The position numbers and the translations under genes were made by a program. A DNA stretch of 64,000 bases, taken from the NCBI GenBank assembly GCA_951799405.1, contig OX637332.1, positions 4,593,001-4,657,000 on the forward strand. The letters run 5' to 3'. Positions 10,415 to 20,471 of this stretch are shown here, piece by piece. The notes beneath the pieces are model-generated. The model made no database searches, was not told the DNA's origin, and saw nothing but the letters and a program-made list of their open reading frames with translations. The first letter of the stretch is position 1. Every line of letters starts with the position of its first letter. This DNA is from Agapetus fuscipes (taxonomy: Eukaryota; Arthropoda; Insecta; Trichoptera; Glossosomatidae).

Positions 10415-10827
10415 AATCTTTTATCTAAGTTGCAAAGATATATCTTTGCAACAAAAATTGCAATTTGCAGCAAAAATATTCGATTTAACTGTTTTTTCTC
10501 AAAAAAAAACACAAATCTATATATTTCGCATTTATTGGAAATTATTTCAAAATTTCGCATTTATCGCATCTATCTCGTAAATGCGAAAATTCCGTACTTC
10601 TAATTATCATTTAAAGCTCATATACAATGCATGCCCACAAACAGAAACGTGTAGTTCGCGCTTACAAATGCTAAATGTGTGCTTACAAATTAATATCCAA
10701 ACCTCAAATGAACATAAATCCTGCAACTTTTGCCGACTTTCCCTGAAACAGCGGTGACATTGGCAAAGTGAACCATTTTTTACAGTATGGGTGGTCAGCC
10801 TCATACCAACCTATAAGTCAAGGAATG
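10415..10827 (-). repeat. Element C copy with internal AT-rich insertion
   Basis: Minus-strand copy ending at CCTATAAGTCAAGGA. Tail TATCTAAGTTGCAAAGATAT near 10425. An AT-rich segment (about 10445-10605) with TTTCGCATTTAT direct repeats interrupts it. Confidence 0.75.
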
Positions 10828-11082
10828 ACAAAAAAATAGTTGTCAAACTGGGAAGCCGCAGCGGTAGACAGGAGGAGTTGGGGGCGAAGGCTGATGGAGG
10901 CCAAGGGGAGATATGAGCTGTATGGACTTCGAAGAAGAAGATGACAAAACAACACAAGAAAAAAAATCACATGACAAAACATCACATAAGTACCTAAAAC
11001 CGAACATACCACAAACGGTACATGAAAAAAACATTACATCACAAAATATCACAAACAACCCAATCATTTGTTTTGCTTCCAC

Positions 11083-11146
11083 ACGCCATATGCGACTCCT
11101 TCGGGGATAACGCGGAAATAAGTTGCTCTTTATGTGCAGCTTAGTT
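11083..11146 (+). mobile_element. SINE-B 3' fragment
   Basis: ATGCGACTCCTTCGGGGATA through GCAGCTTAGTTAG; only the last part of the element remains. Confidence 0.6.
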
Positions 11147-11346
11147 AGTCTTTTGTTTCTTATAATCATAATCGGGGGCGTATTTTTTTTCAGAAGCTTT
11201 ACATGAGTTCCATTCACTCATATTTCTCATTTCTCACTTTTTTGTCATGCCGTTCATGGTGTTTCCTGTTTTGTGATGTTTTTTCATTTTCTGTTTCAGG
11301 TATGTGATGTTTTGTCATGTGATGTAATGTCACTGTGATGTTCTGG

Positions 11347-11402
11347 CATGAAATAACGACACATGTCAGAACAACAGTTCTGACATGTGTCGTTATTTCA
11401 TG
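11347..11402. repeat. Perfect hairpin, 26-bp arms, 4-nt loop
   Basis: Arms at 11347-11372 and 11377-11402 are exact reverse complements. Arm core: ATAACGACACATGTCAGAAC. It lies in a 500-bp tract rich in ACATGACA-type words on one side and their complements on the other. Confidence 0.9.
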
Positions 11403-11438
11403 TGTCGTTTGGTCACTGTGTCGTCCTACCTTGGAACC

Positions 11439-11594
11439 GAGTGTAAAACGTTGCGTTAATCTCACCTCGTTTGCGTGAATCGAAAATGCATGGAGGCAAG
11501 ATATGTACGATGGCACTCCTAGGAAGTCTTTTAGTATTCATACAGTTTTTCGATTTACGCTGTCGCGGTGAGTTTACGCAATGCATTATACTCG
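11439..11594. mobile_element. MITE-O copy 1
   Basis: Imperfect terminal inverted repeats of about 40 bp: CTCACCTCGTTTGCGTGAAT at left, TTTTTCGATTTACGCTG and GCGGTGAGTTTACGC at right. A relative lies at 14890-15026. Non-coding. Confidence 0.7.
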
Positions 11595-11715
11595 TGATGT
11601 GTGAAAACGGCCTTACTGTAATAAAGAGGGAAAGTAAGGAAGCTATAGAAATCTGTTTAATTTTATGGATACTGTTACGCGTTACGCATATGATTTGTTG
11701 TGTTTGTCTTCTTGT

Positions 11716-11965
11716 AGGTTGATGCAGCCTCGCCGTCAAATACGCAATAATTTTGGGGATCGCGCTTTCCGGACTCTTCCTTGCAGGACTGATGGAGTGG
11801 AACGCACTGCCACCCAGAGTGAGGAGTTCGGAATTCGTTTCCATTTTTAAGGGAGCGCTGAAGTTGCACCTTCATAAAATATCTCACTGATGATGGAGAA
11901 GTCCTTCAGGTGTGACACACACAAAAACGGCGCTCTTTCGTCATGTTTATTATCATAAAATAAAA
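11716..11965 (+). pseudogene. 3' fragment of the CR1/L2-group LINE, diverged
   Basis: Translates to MQPRRQIRNNFGDRAFR and, after a frameshift, MEWNALPPRVRSSE.., parallel to the C-terminus of the LINE at 3709. It ends with the same CAGGTGTGACACACACAAAA / ACGGCGCTCTTT 3' end. Severely 5' truncated. Confidence 0.85.
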
Positions 11966-12361
11966 AATAAACAATGTTTCCTTAGTATAAAAATAGGGAT
12001 GTGCTGCTCCAGACGTTTTTTGCGGCTTTTAAAAAATCAATACTTATTTTAAGCTTATTTTTTACCTGCCTACGCAAGGAAGAAATTTATTGGAGACACC
12101 CACTTCTAAGAATCTCAGAAGTAGATTAGAGGGAGGCTTAAACGGAAAAGTATGATTATGTATTATGGGAAACTCCCCTCGGAAATTGCCCCTTTATATT
12201 ATGTTTGTGTGGCTTATTCTTATCAAAGGAAATTGACGAGTTACCGTCGTCTGCAATCTATGAAGAAGGCATTTGAAAGTAAAAGCTTACATATCAGAAA
12301 TTAATTTGAGTCAACTCGCAGCATCCACAATCTACTTATCTATAATCTAAGCTGCATATAA

Positions 12362-12721
12362 ATATTGTAGTGTTTTTGGGTTCGGAAAGTATCTAAATCA
12401 AAACATACTGGTCTTCTTTCTGGATATTTATTTTCACTTAATTTATTTTACAAATTTATTTTTACCACTTTTAGCATCAACAGTTTAGCACCTCACACAC
12501 CCTTCGATCAAGGCGACTATCGATCTGCCCTTCTGTATCCAATTTTGCCCCTTATATCCTGTAGTGACAGAAGTCTCTAGGGGCTAATTTGCCAGCACAT
12601 TCTACTAGCTTCGAGAGTACACAAGGATTATTGCACTTCTAGACTTCTTAGGCCTATAATTATTGCTTCCTACGATGTACACCCATATTAATATACTATT
12701 TACATAACAATATAGTTACGA
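12362..12721 (+). mobile_element. LTR-like unit, copy 1 (possible solo LTR)
   Basis: Shares its start (TTTTTGGGTTCGGAAAGT), middle (GACAGAAGTCTCT, GCCCCTTATAT) and end (TACTATTTACATAACA) with 18438-18885. Begins TGT and ends ACA. No retroviral-type internal region lies between or beside the two units. The two copies are clearly diverged. Confidence 0.5.
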
Positions 12722-13313
12722 ACGTATGGGTTCGTACGTGAGCCTAGGCGCACGCTGGGTGGTGTGTCGAACACTCTGGTATAGTGTGAAACAATGCTGC
12801 AGCACTATCTACTAGGAAGTGTCTACCATGTTCTAGAACATACAAGAATCGCCTCTTTCGTACCTATAAATTCGAGCAAAGATTTTGTAAGACCAACAGA
12901 GTTGCTTAGATCATTGTAACGCGAACACCTGTAAGCAGAGCGTGAAGAGTGTACATTATATTGTCAAAGATTTTGTAAAAAATACATCTTGTGAAATAGA
13001 TTTAAATCGCAATTTAATCGTAACAATATGTTAGAAGCTTCCTGTTGAATATACCTCCATTGTTACAGATGTTAAATTTATGTTAACAAAAAATCATGAA
13101 TTTGAAATGAGCATTAGCTACGCAATACTTGCCACTTTTATATGAAACAGTGATGATATTGGCTGAAGTGAACTATTGCTTTTATATTTCTTAGGGTTTG
13201 GTGGATCACACTGTGAAAGTTCATTGTATTTATTGTAAAAAACCTTTTTAAAAATTGTATTGCTTTCATGTTTGAGTGGTCGCAATATAATATTTTTGTT
13301 TTCTTTTGTATTA

Positions 13314-13475
13314 TTTATTCCTTGACTTAAAGGTTCGTGTGAGGCTGACCACCCATACTGTAAAATATGGTTCACTTTGCCATTGTCACCCCTGTGTCAG
13401 GGAAGGTCGGCAAAAGTTGTAGGGTTTATGTTCATTTGAGGTTTGGATTTTATTTGTAATACACATTCAGCATTT
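13314..13475 (+). repeat. Element C, 5' half (split by MITE-D)
   Basis: TCCTTGACTTAAAGGTTC, ACCACCCATACTGTAAAA, GTCACCCCTGTGTCAGGGAA. The 3' half resumes at 13716. Confidence 0.85.
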
Positions 13476-13715
13476 CGCACATAATAAAGAGAAATAACTA
13501 AAAAAATAAGAATGTTGGGAAATCACGTTTGAAGTTCAGACAACCAGTACAACTTGTATGGGATGAAAAAGGCGTCCGATGTTTTATCTCGGTCATATTC
13601 GTCCAAATTGAACGGCTGTCGCATTCTACCTATTCTTCTCGCATTGTTCTTGCGTTTTATTACAAAATCTCGATTTTCCCAATTGCTCTTTATGCTCTTT
13701 ATCATTAAACGTGCG
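13476..13715. mobile_element. MITE-D copy 1, nested in element C
   Basis: Begins CGCACATAATAAAGAGAAAT and ends TCTTTATCATTAAACGTGCG, which form inverted repeats. Central GGGATGAAAAAGGCG, TTTATCTCGGTCATATTCGT. Near-identical to 22363-22610 (inverted) and 56284-56530. Confidence 0.88.
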
Positions 13716-13810
13716 ATTTGTAAGCGCGAACTACACGTGTTTGTTAGTGGGCATGAATTTGATATGAGTTTTAAATTTTTAATATATCTTTGCAACTTAG
13801 ATTATGGATG
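13716..13810 (+). repeat. Element C, 3' half
   Basis: GTAAGCGCGAACTACACGTG through ATATCTTTGCAACTTAGATT. Continuation of the copy starting at 13314. Confidence 0.8.
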
Positions 13811-13974
13811 TGTCATTAGTGCTCCTACAGTTATTCATTATTCACGCTACTCGTGATCTAGCAACAATCCCACAAGGAGTGCCACCCGAGGTATGCTATT
13901 AGCTTCAGTAACATCGAACCATTTACTTTTAGAGTCATGGGCACGCCTCTGACCTAGAGGTTCTTGTTTTGTCG

Positions 13975-14112
13975 TGCCGTTGCTTTCACTTCACGGGAAG
14001 GCCTTTCGCCACTTGCGAAAATATATAGCTTTGCATGAGCGTCCATGTGCTGTGGGTCCTTCTGACACATACATACAGGACGGGTACGAGGAGGGTTTGA
14101 GCATATGTGTCT
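13975..14112 (-). repeat. Inverted partner of the 10236 repeat
   Basis: Reverse complement of 10236-10375 with few differences. It continues about 25 bp further into GACAAAACAAGAACCTC, which the other copy lacks. Confidence 0.7.
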
Positions 14113-14574
14113 TCCGCACTTTAGGTGGCAGCAGATCACGGAATATAAAGTCTGTTCTACTGCATTGAGCTCGCAAACTGGAAAGCTCGGTTCCCAAAAT
14201 AAGTGTGAGTCTGGACAAAATCGACCACTCCATTTTCTGCAGTTATGAGGGTCTGTCGTCTCAAGCCCACCTCAACGGTTGAAAACATTCGTTAAGCCAT
14301 AACGTAAGCCATAAGATAAAATAAATTTTAACACGCGTGATTTTTTAAATTAATGTTACTCTTTTACTAAGGCCATAAAGTATAAGAAACATATTTTTAA
14401 AAACAATGGTTTTTTTTTTTAATAACAGCCTAAAAAGATAAACATTTTTTACGGCGCTGTTTAGTGGCACTAGCCATCCTTAGGGCTCTTTTATGCATCG
14501 AAGCTTCAAGCTCCTCATCTGAAATCTCCATAGACTCATGATAATTATTATTGATAATAATACACTTATTACTA

Positions 14575-14880
14575 CGTTCGATTTTCCCCGGTCCACGAGG
14601 GGGCTAGAAGGCGTCGCCTGCGCGCGCACGCTGCCTCCCCGTGCATGCCTCCTTTCAGAATGCACTCCCAGCCACCTGTTATGCCCTCTTGAATGCAGCC
14701 CCTCTCTCCATTGGCCGGCCAGCCAGTGCACATTCGCAGACGGTCGCGATAAGGGTGCAACTGCACTTTTCGCTTGCATTCAACTGGTGATTGCAAGCGC
14801 CTGGTCACTGCCCCCTTTGGGTGGAAAAACACCAACACAAGAGGTGACGTTAAACCATTACAATGACATCAATGCCCCTA
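14575..14880. other. GC-rich island, function unknown
   Basis: About 270 bp of distinctly high GC in an AT-rich region, with overlapping open frames on both strands and no recognised domain. It ends in GGTGACGTTAAACCATTAC, reminiscent of the 3' end of some LINEs. It may be a transposon fragment of different base composition. Confidence 0.35.
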
Positions 14881-14889
14881 GTACGAAAT

Positions 14890-15026
14890 ATTTACATAGA
14901 CTCACCTCGTTTGGCGCAAATCGAACATGTTAGAATTATATGAGGGCGCTCCTAGTGAGTGATTTGGTATTCTTATGTACATATTTTTTCGATTTACGCA
15001 AGCGAAGGGAGTGTCTTACACTCGGG
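14890..15026. mobile_element. MITE-O copy 2
   Basis: GACTCACCTCGTTTGGCGCA at left and TTTTTTCGATTTACGCAAG at right parallel the 11439 copy. The core is shorter and diverged. Confidence 0.6.
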
Positions 15027-15117
15027 CTACTGATGTGAATGTAGATAAGAGTAAAATTTCTCGCAAATTAGCAATTTTTCATTCTGATAACTGAATGCGA
15101 TGTATTTTGTACCTAAT

Positions 15118-15412
15118 ATATCTATAATTTAAGTTGCAAACATATGATACTAGCATCTGAGCACGTATGCTCACAAACTGATTGGTATGTGTAAGTTCAC
15201 GCTTACACATGCTGCATGTCTTTATATAATCTAATTGTCAAAATATGTACATTCACATTTAAGATTCATGTTAAATTAATGCCCATAAGCAGACACATAT
15301 AAGTTCGTGCTAACACATGCTACATGCATAGGTAGGTACTTACCAAATAAATCAAACGTCACATGAACATAAACCTTGCAACTCCTGCCGCCCTTTCGTG
15401 AAATCGAGGTGC
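15118..15412 (-). repeat. Element C, composite/duplicated copy
   Basis: Two partial units: TATAATTTAAGTTGCAAAC..GCTGCATG, then CATTTAAGATTCATG..ATGAACATAAACCTTGCAAC. The 5' end is cut off. Confidence 0.6.
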
Positions 15413-15469
15413 CGGCTGGCTTTGGTCTTTTGTTATTATGCTACCCACTTGTCTTGTCTTGTCTTGTAT

Positions 15470-16610
15470 CCTGCCGCCTTTCCTCTAGGGGTGGCCAGTA
15501 CCTCCACACAAGTGCCTCCACTTGACTCTGTCCTTGCATACTTCTTTCATCTCATCTAATTTCATCACTCTTTTCATTCATGCTCTTCTCTTGTTTCCAC
15601 TCTGTAAATTCCATTCATTCGCAATCTCATTTATCTGATCAATCCATTGTTTCCTAGGTCTTCCCCTTCCACGCTTACCTGTTACATTCCCTTTATACAC
15701 TCTTTTTGTCAGTCGGTCTTCATTCATCCTTTCAATATGTCCAAACCATCGCATCACACTTCTTTGAACTTTCACTTTCACGCTTTCTTTTACTCCGCAT
15801 TCATTTAGAACCCATTCGTTTCTCACTCTATCTTTCAGTGTTTTTCCTGTCATACTTCTCAGATGGGCCATTTCTACGGTGCATACCTTATTTACTTCTC
15901 TTTCATTCAACGTCCATGACTCGCTTCCATACATCAGGGTCGGCAACAAAATACAATTGCGTACCGCCATTTTCATTTTCTTTGGTATCCTTTTATTCTT
16001 CGCTATTCTACCAAACGCTCCTATCACGCATCTTCCTTTGCTGGCACGCTTCTCTAATTCTTTCGTCATCTTACCATTCGCCTCAAACTTACTTCCTAAA
16101 TAGTCAAACTCATTCACTACTTCAACTTTTATTCCATTCAAATTAATTGTAAGTTCCTCACATACTTCATTCCTGTCAAAAACTAATACTTTTGTCTTAT
16201 TCGCATTCACTTTCAAGCTATTCTTACAAAATGCATCATTTAGTTTGGTTTTAACATCGTTTGGAGTTCCTCCGCCGAGTCAGCTAAAACTATAGCATCA
16301 TCAGCATAAAGAAGTACTCCAACTCTTGTTTCACCCACTTTCACTCCGCTCTCTGATATTCCAGCTTCTTTTATGCAACTGTCCATGATTATATTAAACA
16401 ACCATGGGCTCATCACGCAGCCTTGCCTCACTCCCTTATATACATCAAACCAGTCACTATATCTCCCATCCACTCTTACACATGCCGAACTATTTTCATA
16501 GATGGCACGTATCACATTCAGAAGATTATCATTCACACCGTACTTCCTGAGCCACAAAGGGTAATAGAACATAGCTGTAGAACCTTTTCGAATTTGTACG
16601 CTACTACGCT
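15470..16610 (-). pseudogene. LINE reverse transcriptase, 3' part (family with GRGRPRK C-terminus)
   Basis: Two minus-strand frames, 16572-16240 and 16216-15578, join with one frameshift near 16245. The first carries GVRQGCVMSPWLFN and LLYADDA, the palm and catalytic box of non-LTR reverse transcriptases. The second carries NANKTKVLVF, YLGS, LPTLMYGSESW, RSVMRWFGHIERM and KRGRGRPRKQW. A stop interrupts the end (KRRA*MKRVMKLDEMK). The 5' side is cut by a SINE-B at 16610. The 3' end has ACAAG repeats. Clade uncertain; not the same family as the LINE at 3709. The near-identical 3' half at 60115 shows recent spread. Confidence 0.85.
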
Positions 16611-16881
16611 TCTAAGCTGCACTGCTACACATACAGTGTAACTTCTTGGCGCGTTTTCCGGGGAAGGGGTTGCATGTGGCGTGTGGAACCTATTTATTTT
16701 TACACATACCACCACTTCGGTTTAATTAGAGGTTTCCCAGTTTCCAAGGAGGCTATTTCTCATTTATTGTGAAGGTTTAGTGGAACTTGACGGTATTTCA
16801 TTTCTGACACGTCGGTGGGGATCGAACTCTAGCTCTCGGCATGGGATGCAAGCATTCCACCAAGTGAGCCATCGACCGGGC
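16611..16881 (-). mobile_element. SINE-B copy (minus), at the LINE break
   Basis: Plus-strand order: GCTACACATACAGTGTAAC, CCGGGGAAGGGGTTGC, GAACCTATTTATTTTTACA, then reversed tRNA-like head GATCGAACTC..CATCGACCGGG. The body is shortened. Confidence 0.8.
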
Positions 16882-17008
16882 TTTTTAGGAGCTTGGTCGT
16901 CGCTTCAAAGCGCCTATTCTTGAGCAAGATCCAATTGCTGTAAGGCTGAATGCACCTTTTGTGGCCGGTCTTTTGTAAAGCCAACCACTTTAAGTGAAGT
17001 GGTTGGCG
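16882..17008 (-). mobile_element. SINE-A body fragment and short palindrome
   Basis: TAGGAGCTTGGTCGTCGC, GAGCAAGATCCAATTGCTG match the SINE-A middle. It stops at GGTCTTTTGTAAAG. Immediately after is CCAACCACTT-TAAGTG-AAGTGGTTGG, a perfect short palindrome made from SINE-B-like words. Confidence 0.6.
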
Positions 17009-17277
17009 CAAGGCGGACTCCTCACTTCGTTATTTTGTAAATTAATCCATGTTATGGGGAAATTTGCATTTATTGATGATGTTGACAATGATTTAATAAT
17101 GAAAGAAGTATGCAAGGACAGGAAGAAGAGGCGGCTAATTTGCAATGTTGATTTCTAATGTTGGCTTATTGATTTGTTACATTTTTTTGTAGGTGTAAGA
17201 AAGTATTGATTTTTTTTTGTATAGATTTTTTTAAAGGTTTTGTTCTTTTTTTTATACTTCAATGTTATTTATTATTT

Positions 17278-17537
17278 GTTTTCCTTGACTTATAGGTTGG
17301 TATGAGGCTGACCACCCATACTGTAAAAAATGGTTCACTTTGCCAATGTCACCCCTGTGTCAGTGAAGGTCGGCAAAAGTTGTAGGGCTTATGTTCATTT
17401 CAGGTTTGAATTTTATTTGTAAGTACACATTCAACATTTATACTACGAACTACATGATACGAACTACACGTGTTTGTTTGTGGGCATGCATCTGAGAGCT
17501 TTACCTAAATGAATATATCCTTGCAACTTATGTAGAT
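17278..17537 (+). repeat. Element C, near full-length
   Basis: TCCTTGACTTATAGGTTGGT at the start and TTGCAACTTATGTAGATTAT at the end, with the CCCCTGTGTCAGTGAAGG hairpin region. Confidence 0.85.
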
Positions 17538-17920
17538 TATAGATTGACAAAAGGGCAAACGTCACATGACCATGTCCATATGATTAGGGTCTATAAAAAC
17601 TAATAAAGATTTTTTTGTTTTTTGCCTTTACTTAGCAACCCTGATGTATGACGTCACAATTTTGTTGACCAAGAAATTGGTGACGAGTACATTGGAAAAA
17701 TTGCTAGGAGCCAGTAGTTGGCGATGAATTTGACAATGTTACACTATGGCATTTTCTGCCAACACATATGTAACACCGATGTATAATAAATAATGAATAA
17801 TGGAATGTGTGAAATAAATACAGTATGGTACCTACGGTGGAAATGAAAATATGAAAATATCAGGAAAAACTCTGATGTAGTGAAAGTACCTACACGGAAA
17901 TTACGTACATGAAACAAAAA

Positions 17921-18346
17921 ACGCAACGAAGCTACACATATAGTGTAACGTCTTCTTTTTTAAGAAAGCCTGTGCGAGAGACTCCGTAGATTCAAAAGAC
18001 TCTAGGGGTCTATGACACTTGTTATAGTGCCGCAGAGGTGTTGGTGATATGGTAACTCTTTGCCGCGTTATCCCTGAAGGTGTCGCATATGGCGAGTGAA
18101 CCTAATTATTTTTACAGGTAACGGGGCCGGCCTTACGCCAACCTCTTCAATGAAGTGAGGGGTTTCCCAGCTCCCGAGGAGGCTGGTACTCATTTCTTCA
18201 AAAGGCTGAGTAAACCTTGCCGGGTTTTTATTTATTTAATGTTTGAAAGAAACACCGAAACGGGAAATCGCTTGTGACACCCTCGGCGGGATTCAAACCC
18301 GAGCTCTCGGCATAGAATCAAGCACCAATTGAGCCATCGATCGGAC
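17921..18346 (-). mobile_element. SINE-B copy (minus) interrupted by a SINE-A-type tail fragment
   Basis: ACGCAACGAAGCTACACATA at 17921 and CTTTGCCGCGTTATCCCTG at 18058 are adjacent in other copies. The 100 bp between (GCCTGTGCGAGAGACTCCG..GACTCTAGGGGTCTATGACA) match the alternative SINE-A tail at 41170 and 44840. The head ends near 18346. Confidence 0.8.
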
Positions 18347-18437
18347 ATAATAAATAGGAAATACATGAATCTGCAAATAAGGGAATGGGTATATATACTG
18401 AATGTAAAAGAAAGAATGAAAAGGTGATACATAGATG

Positions 18438-18885
18438 TTGCAATGTTTTTTGGGTTCGGAAAGTCTCTAAATTAAAACATACAGGTCTTCTTTTAGGATC
18501 TTTATTATTTTCACTTAATTTATTTTTACAATTTATATTTATTTTTAACACTTTTAGCAACTCAAATTTATTTTCACAGTTCAGCACCGCTCACACTCTT
18601 CAATCAAAGGCGAGTATCTAACTGTCGGTGCACTCAATTTTGCTCCTTATATACTTCAGAGACAGAAGTCTCTCGTGACTAATTTGCCAGCAAACTCTCG
18701 AACGTTCTACCGGCTTCAAGAGTACAAAAGGATTATTTAATTTCTAGATTTCTCAGGCCTATAATTATTGCTACCTACGATGTACACGTAGGTATATAAA
18801 AATCTACTTTTGACATAACACTATAATAACTTTTACTACCTACGATGTACACGTACACCTATATTAATCTACTATTTACATAACA
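18438..18885 (+). mobile_element. LTR-like unit, copy 2, flanked by AGATG
   Basis: Homologous to 12362-12721. AGATG occurs directly before (18433-18437) and after (18886-18890), consistent with a 5-bp target duplication. Contains GCTCCTTATATACTT (TATA-like). A 50-bp segment with CCTACGATGTACACGTA is duplicated near the end. Confidence 0.5.
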
Positions 18886-19009
18886 AGATGAATGAATTGA
18901 AAGAGATACGTGCAATATATCCAAGAATTGGAGGCATGTGCGCAGAGGCTCTGTCCACTCTTGGTGGAATGACAACGAAGTTTGACTTAATTTCTCACAA
19001 GTAGATTTC

Positions 19010-19290
19010 TCGAAAGAATGGATTATGAACGACTAACGAAAAAAGTGTACAAAGGAAATGTCAGAAGAAAGCGTGGAAGGGGAAGGCCGAGGAAAGAATG
19101 GTTAGACCAAATAGGTGAGATTGCGAAAGAATGGAACCTGCAGAGTGAGAATAAGATAAGTGGGCCTATGTATGAAGAAGGTGATGAATATTGAAGAAAT
19201 GAAAGTGATTTGTAAGGACAGAAAAAAGTAGAGGCGCATCTGCGGAGGTACCGGCCACCCCAAGTGGAACGGTGGCAGGATACAGATAAA
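19010..19290 (+). pseudogene. GRGRPRK-family LINE, 3' fragment (older copy)
   Basis: Translates as ERLTKKVYKGNVRRKRGRGRPRKEW and, after frameshifts, KVMNIEEMKVICKDRK. It ends GGCCACCCCAAGTGGAACGG. More diverged than the copies at 15470 and 60115. Confidence 0.8.
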
Positions 19291-19496
19291 TTACTAACTA
19301 ACAACACAAAATCCCAATCTCAAATTGATTGCCATGGCAGATTATAGGTTGTTAAGGAATCTAATTACATAGACGGGTAGCGTTGTCGTGGAGAACAATT
19401 CAAATTTGGAACATCCGTGTGGAAAACTCCTTTAAAAAAAATAGAAAACATAATATTATATATGCCTTGTCTTGAAGAAAATAGGTACATACCTAA

Positions 19497-19735
19497 CGCA
19501 ATGTTGCAGATGTATTAACATTTGATATTCATATTTGATGCATGCCCACAAGAAAACTCATGTTAGTTTGCATTTACACATGGTGCATGTGTAGGTAGGT
19601 ACATACTTACAAATAAGACCCAAGCCCCAATGAACATGAACAGTGCAACTTTTGCTGATTCTCCCTGAAGCAGTGGTCGAATTGAAAAAGTGAAACAATT
19701 TTTACCGAATGGTTGGGCACTTTATCGGCCCCATA
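19497..19735 (-). repeat. Element C copy, diverged
   Basis: GATGCATGCCCACAAG, GCATGTGTAGGTAGGTACA, AATGAACATGAACAGTGCAAC, GAAGCAGTGGTCG. The 5' end is altered. Confidence 0.65.
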
Positions 19736-19759
19736 TCATACCATAATGAGATCGAAACA

Positions 19760-20115
19760 TTTTTGAATTTGGAATTTTTTCTCGGCGATCAAACGTCAGA
19801 TTTGTATGGGACTGCTGTGCTTAGCAATCAATAACCAAATACTTGCATGCCGGCAACCTTGTGCCGGTTCCCTAGCAACCTGGCCGAGTGGCGAAGCAAT
19901 TTTGTGAATGACAATTCATGTGTGGACTTTATTAAAAAAACATTCGAATAAAGAATGAAGTCAGTAACAAATTTGAATTTAGAACTTTTTCTTGGCGGGC
20001 AAACGTCACCCTAGAATAAAAAAGTACGGTTTTTAGCAATTAATAAGAAAAATTTTTTTTGAGTTTCTCTGGCAACCTGACCATCTGACGTTACAATTTT
20101 GTCTATTTTAATAAA
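19760..20115. repeat. Dimeric repeat, two diverged units
   Basis: Unit 1 begins near 19760 (GAATTTGGAATTTTTTCTCGGCGATCAAACGTC) and unit 2 near 19970 (GAATTTAGAACTTTTTCTTGG). Each is followed by an AATCAATAA / AATTAATAA word, a CCTAGCAACCTGGC-like word and TGTGGACTTTATT. Related words occur at 17590 and 46560. Probably MITE-derived. Confidence 0.45.
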
Positions 20116-20471
20116 TGTGCAGACCTTATTGAAACATCTCAGTTTAAAAAAAGCGCCACAAACTACCTACCAACATTCAACATACATACAAAAAAAAGTT
20201 ATTAACCTTTAAAATCTGTGGTATTATCATTATTTTATTGTTAAAATTATTGTTTTGTTTCCTCAGAAAATAAAGCACATGCATTAATGTTTAAATAATT
20301 GTATTTTTGTAATACCTACCAACTTTACGACAACGCTGTAAAACGGATTCACCTTGCAGCTGTCATTTCATTTCGATTCTTGTCTATGGTCAAACATGCA
20401 TCAAAACATGGCGGGTGTATCTTATTTTATTTAAATTATTTTATCGAGTGCGGCGTTTTTATTGTCGAAAA

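Noticed and set aside
12362..18885. One LTR retrotransposon bounded by the two LTR-like units
   Set aside because: The units are strongly diverged from each other, have different flanking duplications, and the 5.7 kb between holds other repeats and no gag-pol.
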